Positions 33,301 through 39,789 of a DNA stretch of 64,000 nt are shown one piece after another. This DNA comes from JAXLQL01 sp046331625 (GTDB taxonomy: Bacteria > Acidobacteriota > Terriglobia > Bryobacterales > Bryobacteraceae), in NCBI GenBank assembly GCA_046331625.1, contig JAXLQL010000004.1, positions 186,001 through 250,000 on the forward strand, in the 5' to 3' direction. Position 1 is the first letter of the stretch; each line of letters starts with the position of its first letter. The position numbers and the translations under genes were made by a program. The notes under the pieces were generated by a model that did not search any database, was not told the origin of the DNA, and saw only the letters and a program-made list of their open reading frames with translations.

Positions 33301-33532
33301 CCTGATCCCGTATCCGGTTCGGGCCGTGCATTTCCCCACCGATTGTGCCGACTGCTATCAAGTCGCGATGTTGGCCGCGGGCAATGGTCTCGTGGTGCAG
33401 CGCCTCACCTGGACTCTTTCCGACGTCCAGCCGATCCAAGGCGACCTGTCGCAACTAAAACGAGAATGGGAGAACAAGCTGTCGTTGCGCGCCACCGCCG
33501 ACGGCAAGTTCGAGTCCCTCTCGCCGCAATAG
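30386..33532 (+). CDS. AAA-like ATPase with membrane segment and WD40 repeats
   Basis: A 1048-residue protein from a GTG that overlaps the TIR gene's stop. The N-terminal ATPase is the same PF14516-type: FYVAGGTMEADAESYVFR, Walker A PRQMGKSSL (49-57), Walker B AAIFLDEIE (142-150), then GHPYLTQMVCRNLG. A single hydrophobic helix lies at about 371-388. At least eight WD40 units follow from about 455 (VRSLAFNSDGKILASGCDDG, VVRLWDASNGRALG, IDSLAFSPDGKTLLIGADRE), ending near a CADC motif about 60 residues before the end. This is a sensor-type propeller fused to a STAND-like ATPase. The helix between ATPase and propeller suggests that the propeller may face outside the cytoplasm. Coupling with the TIR gene suggests a two-part alarm and effector system. 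Confidence 0.82.
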   Translation: MSQQTRSARTFYVAGGTMEADAESYVFRPADEILHDAVLAGEFCYVLTPRQMGKSSLLVRTRERLIAGGRRVASLDLTTVGAQQGSNTDAGQWYFALALLIHEELGLSFPLRPWWKEQEDVPALLRLTQFFRRAAEDLPCRAAIFLDEIETVARLPFSDDFFAAIRACYNERANKPVLKNITFVFAGVTTPPQLIRDPKRTPFNIGRPIELADFTLEQAMPLARLLDADPARQRALIERVLYWTDGHPYLTQMVCRNLGLGNGGGLSEVDVDRCVEKLFLLPGKEQSETNLKVTGDRLKSARSGARRLYQKVLRGAQVPDQPAEPLYAELKLTGAVKVDDRGTLRIRNRVYERVFSPEWVKPHLKQPAWKTASVAASVLLALGVAGWSLKSKAVVDRQAAALWETTATQQLAQGNRDAALLAWIEAARAEDTQQRRREIQHLIGPDYQNLVTTVRSGPFVDDVAFTPDGKSIAVGTSSSRFGLWSTVNGSSFQNWPEHPGDVSKIAVSSRGNMMATAGSRGEARLWGLSDGRPIGAPMRHPGMVRSLAFNSDGKILASGCDDGVVRLWDASNGRALGREMRPLSRIDSLAFSPDGKTLLIGADREIRMWRVADGLAMGVLPSSVRGISALAYSPDGSAVLTGGNGAQVIRLMNGLPQATSTEVLTGVTVRTVAFAPDGKSFVTGSRIGLQRWRTADGTPIGAPLRIELVQAAGFSLDGTLLATGGFDGATRIWRLHDSPPPTIDVEERNEIVSAAFSADGRIVLSGAMDGTVKTWNIAERKAEGSPIRQNAPAHAIAFGPSVPLTVLAASGTTKVQEWSLAEGTPAAKPIRTSSTPSALSVTRDGTIAVVGENGTVDLVTGKSQISLKPFGDNTRAVDALTRPFRAALAPDGETLAVTDPNGQVILGRISMLSGFSPLPISLFPTLRFESTNSGRIGAIGFRFDQKSFLVFNDKLVYRYVFDGKSARADSVHLIPYPVRAVHFPTDCADCYQVAMLAAGNGLVVQRLTWTLSDVQPIQGDLSQLKREWENKLSLRATADGKFESLSPQ

Positions 33533-33586
33533 CCCCATGGAAGCAATTCGAGGGGCTCGTCGCAATCGTTCGAGGCTCAGCCTGCT

Positions 33587-34150
33587 CTATTCCGGGATCG
33601 AATGCTCGGAAACGGCCTTGGCGAAGAGTGGCACCATCCTGGAGAGCGAGGACAACATCGATTCGAGAGAACGATCGCGTTCAGCCGCTTGCAATCGCAC
33701 TCTCCTTGCCACTTCGTCAGGATTTCGCCGCAGAAGGTGTAGCCAGAAGGCATCCGGATGACGCGCGATCACGCCTTCTGGTGCAAGATGCTCGGGACGA
33801 AAATCGCGGAGGTTGAACGTAACGATGATCGGAGCGTACCCGCGAATCGCGGCGGCGAGGACATGGCGATCTTTGAGATCGTTCTGCAACCCACCAACAA
33901 GGTCTTCGTGACCGGTCACCAGTGCCATGGGGAAAGCGGCCGTCAGTTCCTGGCGCAGGTACGATGTCAATCGAGGAGGCCAGGCGAACTTGGATCCAAG
34001 CGTTCGGACGACCTCATCGAGAATCTCGGAGGACCACTTGGGAGCATACAGTGAAGGCGGCTCGGCCAAGCGGAGGAGCGTGTCACAGAGCGACGGTGGG
34101 ATGAGGACGCACGCATCCAGGACCGCGACCGTCGACTCGCCCATCCTCAC
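33587..34150 (-). CDS. PIN-domain RNase toxin (VapC-like)
   Basis: A 187-residue protein from a GTG at 34150 (an ATG two codons later is also possible). The PIN domain starts VAVLDACVLIPPSL (first Asp), then SEILDEVVRTLG (Glu). LKDRHVLAAAIRGYAPIIVT carries the Asp-Arg pair of the active site, and NLRDFRP the last Asp. The four acidic positions expected for a Mg2+-dependent RNase are therefore all present. The C-terminal extension HPDAFWLHLLRRNPDEVARR is usual in this longer PIN subfamily. The start overlaps the stop of the CopG/ParD-like antitoxin by 4 bases. Targets of such PIN toxins are usually tRNA or rRNA, but the target here is unknown. Confidence 0.85.
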   Translation of the reverse strand: MRMGESTVAVLDACVLIPPSLCDTLLRLAEPPSLYAPKWSSEILDEVVRTLGSKFAWPPRLTSYLRQELTAAFPMALVTGHEDLVGGLQNDLKDRHVLAAAIRGYAPIIVTFNLRDFRPEHLAPEGVIARHPDAFWLHLLRRNPDEVARRVRLQAAERDRSLESMLSSLSRMVPLFAKAVSEHSIPE

Positions 34151-34380
34151 TCGTGACGGCTGACCGGTGGATCGGGAACGAGGTCATAGAACCCCGCTTC
34201 GTCAACCAATTGACCGATCCGGAGAATGGCACCATGCTGACGCCGGCCTTCGTCCATTTGTTCGAAGTAGGCCGTGAGAGCGCGTTCCACCAGATCGCTC
34301 GGTCCGTGAAACGTACCCTTGGCCAACTCCCGTTCCACGAGGCTGCTCAGTCCCGGCGGCAAATCAAGCTCGACAGTCAT
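34147..34380 (-). CDS. CopG/ParD-like antitoxin
   Basis: A 77-residue protein beginning MTVELDLPPGLSSLVEREL, then KGTFHGPSDLVERALTAYFE. This is a ribbon-helix-helix layout (first strand V-E-L-D-L-P, helices A and B around the turn GPSDLV). The C-terminal tail DEAGFYDLVPDPP is short and would contact the toxin. Translation is coupled to the PIN toxin through a 4-base overlap. Autoregulation by operator binding is expected of this type. Confidence 0.78.
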   Translation of the reverse strand: MTVELDLPPGLSSLVERELAKGTFHGPSDLVERALTAYFEQMDEGRRQHGAILRIGQLVDEAGFYDLVPDPPVSRHE

Positions 34381-34444
34381 ACTACTGTCCTCATCCTACA
34401 ACGAGAACTGCCTTGAGCGGGCGGGCTCTGACCGGATTGTGGGC

Positions 34445-34771
34445 TTACGCGCTGAACGAGCTACCGCAGCCGCAAGTGGACTTCACATTCGGGTTCGAGA
34501 ACTTGAAGCCCGAGCCTTCGAGCGTCTCCACGTAGTCGACTTCGGCGCCGTCGAGGTAGAGGAGGCTCGCCTGGTCCACGAACACCTTCAGGCCGTCGTA
34601 GGCGATCGTCTTGTCGAGCATGCTGGGCGCGTTCTCGAAAGCCATTGAATAGCTGAATCCGGAGCAGCCGCCGCCAACGACAGCGATGCGCAGGCCGGCC
34701 GGCTTGGGCTCCTGGGTGTCCAGGATCTCGCGGACCTTCTCTACCGCGCGCGTACTCAAAGCAAGAGACAT
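34445..34771 (-). CDS. erpA: Iron-sulfur cluster insertion protein of the ErpA/IscA family
   Basis: A 108-residue A-type carrier that receives Fe-S clusters from the scaffold and delivers them to apoproteins in the cytoplasm. It has the A-type signature: GLRIAVVGGGCSGFSYSMAF, with the first ligand Cys, and STCGCGSSFS, with the C-x-C pair. The length matches the family. Distinguishing ErpA from IscA or SufA by sequence alone is not safe; ErpA is the usual name for single-copy versions away from isc/suf operons. No isc or suf genes are in the window. A weak sigma70-like promoter is visible upstream. Confidence 0.88.
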   Translation of the reverse strand: MSLALSTRAVEKVREILDTQEPKPAGLRIAVVGGGCSGFSYSMAFENAPSMLDKTIAYDGLKVFVDQASLLYLDGAEVDYVETLEGSGFKFSNPNVKSTCGCGSSFSA

Positions 34772-34812
34772 GAGGTTCTTCCCTCCCAGAGATAATTGAT
34801 ACCGAAAAGTAC

Positions 34813-34844
34813 AGTTTAGCGCATCCGCATAGGGGTGCTGTCAA
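34813..34844 (-). promoter_or_regulatory. Putative sigma70-type promoter for erpA
   Basis: On the minus strand TTGACA (34844-34839) precedes TAAACT by about 20 bases, or GCTAAA by 18. The transcript would start some 30 bases before the erpA ATG, where GGGAGGGAA gives a ribosome-binding site. The -35 box is perfect but the spacing is loose, so the call is tentative. Confidence 0.35.
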
Positions 34845-34900
34845 TAGGATGCCCCGGATGGGGTTCCGGATTCAAGCCCGGGCGCTTGGAGCCCAGACGC

Positions 34901-36007
34901 TCAGAGCTCGGCCACGTAGACCTGCGGGTGGCCTGAGCGGTCGCTTGCGAACACGACCTTGCGCTCATCGGGTGAGAACGATGGATGCGGATGGGTCCAT
35001 TGGGGTCCGTAGACGGTGTCGGTGGCCACCTCCATCCAACTCAGCGCGCCTGATTTTGCGGCGCTACGGGCGGCGGCAAAGTCTTCGGCTAGCGCGTAGC
35101 GCGAGGTCTTCCACTGCGATCCGCCATTGCTCGATTCCGAGAGGCACACCTGACGGCGCGCGCCAGTAGCAGCATCGATCAGGAAGAGGCCGAGGTCGGG
35201 ATGATTCGTGTCGCAGAGCACGCGCGCTCCGGCGCGATCGGGCGTGATGTGCCAAGCGTTGAACTCAGCGATCACTGTGCGCTCTCGCGTCTCCCAGTTC
35301 ATGCGGCACAGCGCATGCGGCCAGACGGTGTAGACGATGTCGCCGGTTGTTCCAAGGAATGTTTCGTGAACCAGGAACTCGTCATTGCCGTGTTCGTAGA
35401 GGCACTCGAGCGATGTGCCGTCGCGGCGAACGCGATGCATGCGCGGGGCGGGGTCGCCGGCGAAAAGGATCCATGTGGGATCGAGCGGATGGAATTGTGG
35501 ATGGATGACGGTGCGCGGAAATGGGATGAAGGTCCAGTGAGAGCCGTCGGCGCGGCCGGCGACGATGCCGGATTCGCTGCCGCGCTTGGCCGCCGCCGTG
35601 AGCCAATCCCCGCCCGCGCCCGGCGAGCATTCGCCCAATTGGGCGTCACCGAAGTCGACGATGCAGGTTTCAGCGAGCGTGTTGCGGTCGAGCCGCCAGA
35701 TGGATCCGCGGCGGACGAAAAAGATGGAGCCGCCATCGGGATGGATCGCGGGCGAGAACGGATGGATCGGTACGCCATCGGTCAACTGGCGGATATCGCC
35801 GGTTGGGAACGGTGCGATTTCGTAGAGTTGCGCGGCTCCGCTGCGATAGGAGACGAAGAGCAGGGTGGAGCCGTCCGGCGTGAAGGAGCTCTGGAGGAAA
35901 TAGGTTGCGTGATTGATGCAGGGCTGATTGGTGAGCTGATGGACGAGTGCGCCGGTGGCTCGATCACGCGCGCTCGAGTGTTCGGAGGGGAATCGTGCAC
36001 CCTTCAT
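34901..36007 (-). CDS. Oligogalacturonate lyase-family beta-propeller protein
   Basis: A 368-residue protein; the ATG at 36007 overlaps the stop of the upstream methyltransferase gene by 4 bases (ATGA), although the frame is open further up. The blades of a seven-bladed propeller are visible: FTPDGSTLLFVSYRSGAAQL, AIHPDGGSIFFVRRGSIW, HPLDPTWILFAGDPAPR, FSPDERKVVFASDRSGHPQV. This pattern with HPQFHPLDPTWILFAGDP is that of the oligogalacturonate lyase family (Ogl, PF14583-like), which cleaves pectin-derived dimers to 5-keto-4-deoxyuronate using Mn2+. The His ligands sit in blades near IHPQFHP. No other pectin genes are near, so the substrate is uncertain. Confidence 0.75.
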   Translation of the reverse strand: MKGARFPSEHSSARDRATGALVHQLTNQPCINHATYFLQSSFTPDGSTLLFVSYRSGAAQLYEIAPFPTGDIRQLTDGVPIHPFSPAIHPDGGSIFFVRRGSIWRLDRNTLAETCIVDFGDAQLGECSPGAGGDWLTAAAKRGSESGIVAGRADGSHWTFIPFPRTVIHPQFHPLDPTWILFAGDPAPRMHRVRRDGTSLECLYEHGNDEFLVHETFLGTTGDIVYTVWPHALCRMNWETRERTVIAEFNAWHITPDRAGARVLCDTNHPDLGLFLIDAATGARRQVCLSESSNGGSQWKTSRYALAEDFAAARSAAKSGALSWMEVATDTVYGPQWTHPHPSFSPDERKVVFASDRSGHPQVYVAEL

Positions 36008-36669
36008 TTCTGCGCCGCCTTCTTGAAGAAGAACATGTGCTGCCAAGGGAGATCTTCGAGGACCTTCTCCATGCGGTAGCCTTCGGCTTCGAGTTCCTGC
36101 TTCACGGTGGCGACGCTCATCTTGTGCTCTTCGCGAATGGGGACGCTCGCGTCTTCTTTTCGGAATTCGAGGAGCACGAGCGTACCGTCCGCCTTGAGCG
36201 CGGAGGCGATGGAACGCAGCATTTCCTGAGGCTTCGCGAACTCGTGATAGACGTCGACGAGGATGGCGAGGTCGATTGTGTTGGCAGGGAGATTCGTGGA
36301 GGCTTCGCCGCCGAGGACGGGCTCGACGTTCGAGACGCCGGCCTTCTCGATGCGCTTCCGCAGCAGACGCAGCATCTCGGGCTGGATGTCGACCGCGTAG
36401 ACCTTGCCTTTGGGTCCGGCCTGTTCGGCCATTCGCAGCGACCAATATCCGACTCCGGCGCCGATGTCGGCGATGCGCATGCCGGGTTCGAGCGCGAGCA
36501 TCTTCAGAGCGAGCGTGGGGTTCTCTTCGGTCTCGCGTTCGGATCGCACGAGCCAGTTGGCTCCGCCGGCGCCCATGACGGGTGCGTAGACGCGTCCGCT
36601 GACGGGGTGGACGCCTTGCGGTAGGGCGGCGGGCGCGAAGGCGAGAAGGAGAGCGAGCAGAGTCCGCAT
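36004..36669 (-). CDS. Exported class I SAM-dependent methyltransferase
   Basis: A 221-residue protein. The ATG at 36669 starts a signal peptide MRTLLALLLAFAPAALPQ, and the longer upstream frame is an artefact. The Rossmann core shows MRIADIGAGVGYWSLRMAEQ (motif I, SAM-binding GxGxG), YAVDIQPEMLRLL (acidic end of strand 2), IDLAILVDVYHEF and DGTLVLLEFRKED. Such signal-bearing UbiE/COQ5-like methyltransferases are common in acidobacteria and planctomycetes, often with SERETEENP before motif I. Export of a SAM-dependent enzyme is odd, as SAM is cytoplasmic; the role is unknown. It is translationally coupled to the Ogl-like gene. Confidence 0.8.
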   Translation of the reverse strand: MRTLLALLLAFAPAALPQGVHPVSGRVYAPVMGAGGANWLVRSERETEENPTLALKMLALEPGMRIADIGAGVGYWSLRMAEQAGPKGKVYAVDIQPEMLRLLRKRIEKAGVSNVEPVLGGEASTNLPANTIDLAILVDVYHEFAKPQEMLRSIASALKADGTLVLLEFRKEDASVPIREEHKMSVATVKQELEAEGYRMEKVLEDLPWQHMFFFKKAAQK

Positions 36670-36718
36670 CCTTCTAGTTTGCACGGTGGGCGGCCAGCAG
36701 GATGGAGCGAGACACGAT

Positions 36719-37132
36719 CTAGCCTGAAAGGAAATCGCGAAGGGAGCGCTTGAGCACAGGCCGGCCCTTCTCGCTGGTCTGGCAGTCCCAAACGATGAAC
36801 ACTTCCCAGCCCGCTTTTCGCCACATGCGGGTCTTGGCTTTATCGCGAGCGACGTTGCCCTGGAGCTTGGGCCGCCAGTACCCGGCGCGAGACTTCGGGA
36901 TGTGAGAATCGATGCAACCGCGGTGTTGGTGCCAGAAACAGCCGCGCACATCGATGATCTTCTTGAGCCGCGGGAACACCAAATCGGGCTTGCCCTCGAG
37001 CTTGGGTTCATGGAGGCGGTACCGGAAACCGAACCCATGAGCCAGCCTGCGCACCACCATCTCGGGCGACGTATCCTTGCTTCGGATCCGCCGCATGTTC
37101 TCGCTACGGCGCTCTGGGCTGAGGTTATCCAT
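36719..37132 (-). CDS. vsr: Very short patch repair endonuclease (Vsr)
   Basis: A 137-residue endonuclease that nicks at T:G mismatches arising from deaminated 5-methylcytosine. It shows NMRRIRSKDTSPEMVVRRLA, FGFRYRLHEPKLEGKPDLVF, IIDVRGCFWHQHRGC and RDKAKTRMWRKAGWEVFIVWDC. Asp in KPDLVF and His in FWHQH match the Vsr active site, and the Cys/His set matches the zinc site. Length is normal. It overlaps the end of the HNH gene by 8 bases and is the last gene of the dcm-HNH-vsr operon, matching the known association of vsr with C5-cytosine methylases. Confidence 0.93.
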   Translation of the reverse strand: MDNLSPERRSENMRRIRSKDTSPEMVVRRLAHGFGFRYRLHEPKLEGKPDLVFPRLKKIIDVRGCFWHQHRGCIDSHIPKSRAGYWRPKLQGNVARDKAKTRMWRKAGWEVFIVWDCQTSEKGRPVLKRSLRDFLSG

Positions 37133-37766
37133 TCTTCCGGCGGCTTTTCGCTTCCCCGCGGCTCTTCGTTTTCCCGTGGCTGTCAGGGAGCGCTAGTTCA
37201 GCGGCTTGCTCCGGGAATTTCCGCAGCAGCCAGGAGAGAACCTTCAGTTGGTCCGCGCCGGTTGCGCGCCGTACCTGAATGAGGAACTTCTCGGCCGGGG
37301 GCCGATCGAGCGTGAGGTTCCTCGCTCCCTCGTTGCACACCGAGCAGATCGCGCGAAGGTTCGATGGATCGTCACTGCCACCGGCCGACTTGTCGATCAC
37401 GTGGCCAATGTGGAGCCGGGTCTTGCGCCCAGGGTCCGCCGGATGCGGTTCTCCCGCAACCGCTCCGCACATCTGGCACGTGAATCCATTGCGGTCAAGC
37501 ACCAGCGCACGGGTCTCCTTCGAGATCTCGCGGGCGAAGGCGGGTTTCGGGGTTGCATCCTCCAGAAGGTACTCGCCGGGCCTGAGATCGCTGCGGTCAT
37601 TGTGAGTGAGAATCTCGTAGCCTTCTTCGTTTCGCAGTTCCCGGACTCGACGCGCCCACTCGCTGATATTCCCTGAAGCCCTACGAAGCTGATTCGAGGT
37701 GAGGACCTCTCCTACGTGTGCCAATAAGAAGGTCCTGAGTTTTGCTCGCGCTCCGCTCTGGCTCAT
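37125..37766 (-). CDS. HNH restriction endonuclease of the type II system
   Basis: A 213-residue protein from the ATG at 37766, two bases after the methylase stop. The N-terminal part (LRTFLLAHVGEVLTSNQLRR, ISEWARRVRELRNEEGYEI, HNDRSDLRPGEYLLE) is a winged-helix-like DNA-recognition domain common in HNH type II enzymes. The C-terminal half carries the nuclease: FTCQMCG, then LHIGHVIDKSAGGSDDP, SNLRAICSVCNEGARN. This gives a C-x2-C/C-x2-C zinc site and an H-N-H type catalytic set. The recognition site cannot be read from sequence. It is flanked by a C5 methylase and Vsr, which fixes its role. Confidence 0.85.
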   Translation of the reverse strand: MSQSGARAKLRTFLLAHVGEVLTSNQLRRASGNISEWARRVRELRNEEGYEILTHNDRSDLRPGEYLLEDATPKPAFAREISKETRALVLDRNGFTCQMCGAVAGEPHPADPGRKTRLHIGHVIDKSAGGSDDPSNLRAICSVCNEGARNLTLDRPPAEKFLIQVRRATGADQLKVLSWLLRKFPEQAAELALPDSHGKTKSRGEAKSRRKNG

Positions 37767-37768
37767 GG

Positions 37769-38878
37769 TCACCCCGCAGCCTTTACCATCCGCGACACTG
37801 TCAAGCAGGCCCGAATGCTCTCGGCCACGGCTCGCGCAAAGGGCGGCGGAAACGCGTTTCCAACCTGGCGGTATGACGCTGTCTTGCCACCGCTGAACTG
37901 CCAATCGTCGGGGAACCCCTGGAGGCGGGCCACCATTCGAACGGTCAACCGCGGCATGCCGGTGAAATCGCTCCCCGGAGCCGCATTGGCAATGCCGAGT
38001 CCGTCAACGCCCAGCGAGGCCCATGCGCGCCGGGCGCGGGTCGGGCCCAGGTCCGGACCGCCGTGCTTGTGCGAACCACCGACCACGGTCGGGGCAATCT
38101 CATTTGCTTCCCGAGCCCATGCAGCCGCGCCCTCCCACCCACCGGCCGCCATCAGATCGAGAAGAGCTTGCCCAACGGTTGGCGGCGTCTCGAGATGAGT
38201 TGCGGGCCACTCGAAGCCAGAAGCGTAGGCTTTCTCTATCGCGACGAACACCACGCGCGGCCGCAGTTGTGGGACTCCAAAATCGGAAGCGTTCATGAGC
38301 TTCCAGCCTGTCTGGTAACCGAGCTTCTGGAGTTCGGAGCCGACGTAGCCACGGTAGTCCTGAAAGACAGCGTCGAGGATCCCGCGCACGTTTTCGATCA
38401 TCACCGCCCGCGGGCGAATCTGATCCACCAGGCGAATCATGGCGGGAAACAGATTTCGTTCGTCCTGGGTTCCCAACTGCTTCCCGGCTACGGAAAAGGG
38501 CGGGCAGGGCAAGCCGCCCGAGATGATGTCGACGCCCCGGTAGTTTGCGCCGTCGAAATGGTTGAGGTCCTGCTCGATGACTTCCCATTCGGGCCGGTTC
38601 AGGCGAAGCGTGGCACACGCGTGACGATCGAGCTCAATGAGAGCGGCATGATCGATCCCGGCCTGTTCATAACCGAGGGCTTGACCGCCAGCACCAGCGC
38701 ACAACTCGAGTGTCGTCAACCCGCTGCGGGGCGGGGCGATTCGATGCTTGGCTCGCGACGACGCCCAAGGGTTCTCGGATAACTCGGGGAACAGCAGGCG
38801 CTGTTCGGTGGGCCTGAGGTGGCCATCCACGCATACTACTATCGGCTGTTTCCCGGAACCTGGTTTAGGGGCGCTCAT
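37769..38878 (-). CDS. C5-cytosine DNA methyltransferase
   Basis: A 369-residue methylase, first gene of a three-gene restriction-modification operon. Family motifs in order: LELCAGAGGQALGYEQAG (motif I, residues about 57-74), GGLPCPPFSVAGKQLG (motif IV with catalytic C125), IENVRGIL (VI, residues 161-168), QLRPRVVFVA (VIII), a variable target-recognition region (about 220-290), and RLQGFPDDW and YRQVGNAFPPPFARAVAES (IX and X). It transfers a methyl group from SAM to cytosine C5. The recognition sequence is not deducible. It is divergent from the cytochrome c gene by 95 bases. Confidence 0.93.
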   Translation of the reverse strand: MSAPKPGSGKQPIVVCVDGHLRPTEQRLLFPELSENPWASSRAKHRIAPPRSGLTTLELCAGAGGQALGYEQAGIDHAALIELDRHACATLRLNRPEWEVIEQDLNHFDGANYRGVDIISGGLPCPPFSVAGKQLGTQDERNLFPAMIRLVDQIRPRAVMIENVRGILDAVFQDYRGYVGSELQKLGYQTGWKLMNASDFGVPQLRPRVVFVAIEKAYASGFEWPATHLETPPTVGQALLDLMAAGGWEGAAAWAREANEIAPTVVGGSHKHGGPDLGPTRARRAWASLGVDGLGIANAAPGSDFTGMPRLTVRMVARLQGFPDDWQFSGGKTASYRQVGNAFPPPFARAVAESIRACLTVSRMVKAAG

Positions 38879-38973
38879 GATGCGGCGATGCGATGAGGCT
38901 TCTCTATTCTATCGTGCGCTGTGTACCGACTCAGGCTCGGCACTGCCCGTCGAAATCGACGATAATAGACCCC

Positions 38974-39777
38974 ATGCAGCGTACAGCAGCTCTTCTGGCG
39001 GCCTTCGCCATCGCCGTTCCCTTGGCCGCGCAACATGAGAAAGAAGGCGAAAAGGGTCGCAATCCCGCGATCGGCGACGCCAAGGCGATCGAAGCCGGGC
39101 AGAAGCTCTTCGCCGGCGGATGCGCAGTGTGCCATGGCTCGGAAGGGCAAGGCGGCCGCGGACCCAACTTGCGCGAGCGCGTCTTCTGGCATCCGCTCGA
39201 CGATCCGACGTTGTTCAAAGCCGTGCAGAAGGGCGTGGGCGCGGCGATGCCGGCGTCGAATCTTCCCGACGATCAGGCTTGGCAGGTAGTGGCGTATGTC
39301 GTCTCGCTGACCGCGCCGGCGATCGAGAGTCCCGTGAGCGGCGATGGCAAAGCGGGCGAATCAGTGTTCGCGAAGGGCGGTTGTGGGGGCTGTCATCGTG
39401 TGAACGGCAAGGGAGGAATGCTCGGTCCGGATCTGTCGAACATCGCGGCGATGCGATCGGGCGCGCAGATGCGCGAGTCGATCGTGGACCCGGATGCTGA
39501 CGGCGCGCAAGGCTACCGCGCGGTAACGGTGACGCTGGCGAATGGAAAAACGTTGAAGGGCGTGGCTCGCAACCGCACCAATTATTCGATGCAATTGCAG
39601 GACGCGCAAGGCAACCTTCACTTGGTCAACATGGCCGACGTGACGGCGATGTCGATGTCGAAGGGCTCGCCGATGCCGAAAGATTACGCGAAGAAGTTGA
39701 GCACTGGCGAGATCGACAATCTCGTTGCTTATCTGAGCCGCCTCAGCGTACGCGGCGTGGACGTTGCCAAGAAATAA
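38974..39777 (+). CDS. Diheme cytochrome c partner of the PQQ dehydrogenase
   Basis: A 267-residue exported protein; the ATG at 38974 starts a signal peptide (MQRTAALLAAFAIAVPLAAQ). Two c-type heme motifs are visible, CAVCH (about 50) and CGGCH (about 137), with downstream Met ligands likely in AMPASN and SPMP. Two cytochrome c domains are followed by a C-terminal beta part (NGKTLKGVARNRTNYSMQLQ) also seen in planctomycete-type proteins. The PQQ dehydrogenase gene begins 12 bases later, so the cytochrome is its likely electron acceptor in the periplasm. Confidence 0.88.
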   Translation: MQRTAALLAAFAIAVPLAAQHEKEGEKGRNPAIGDAKAIEAGQKLFAGGCAVCHGSEGQGGRGPNLRERVFWHPLDDPTLFKAVQKGVGAAMPASNLPDDQAWQVVAYVVSLTAPAIESPVSGDGKAGESVFAKGGCGGCHRVNGKGGMLGPDLSNIAAMRSGAQMRESIVDPDADGAQGYRAVTVTLANGKTLKGVARNRTNYSMQLQDAQGNLHLVNMADVTAMSMSKGSPMPKDYAKKLSTGEIDNLVAYLSRLSVRGVDVAKK

Positions 39778-39789
39778 GGGACCCAGACC

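Noticed and set aside
36719..38878. Possible phage-type nuclease cluster
   Set aside because: The C5-methylase, HNH and Vsr genes form a standard type II restriction-modification operon; no integrase, terminase or structural gene is present.
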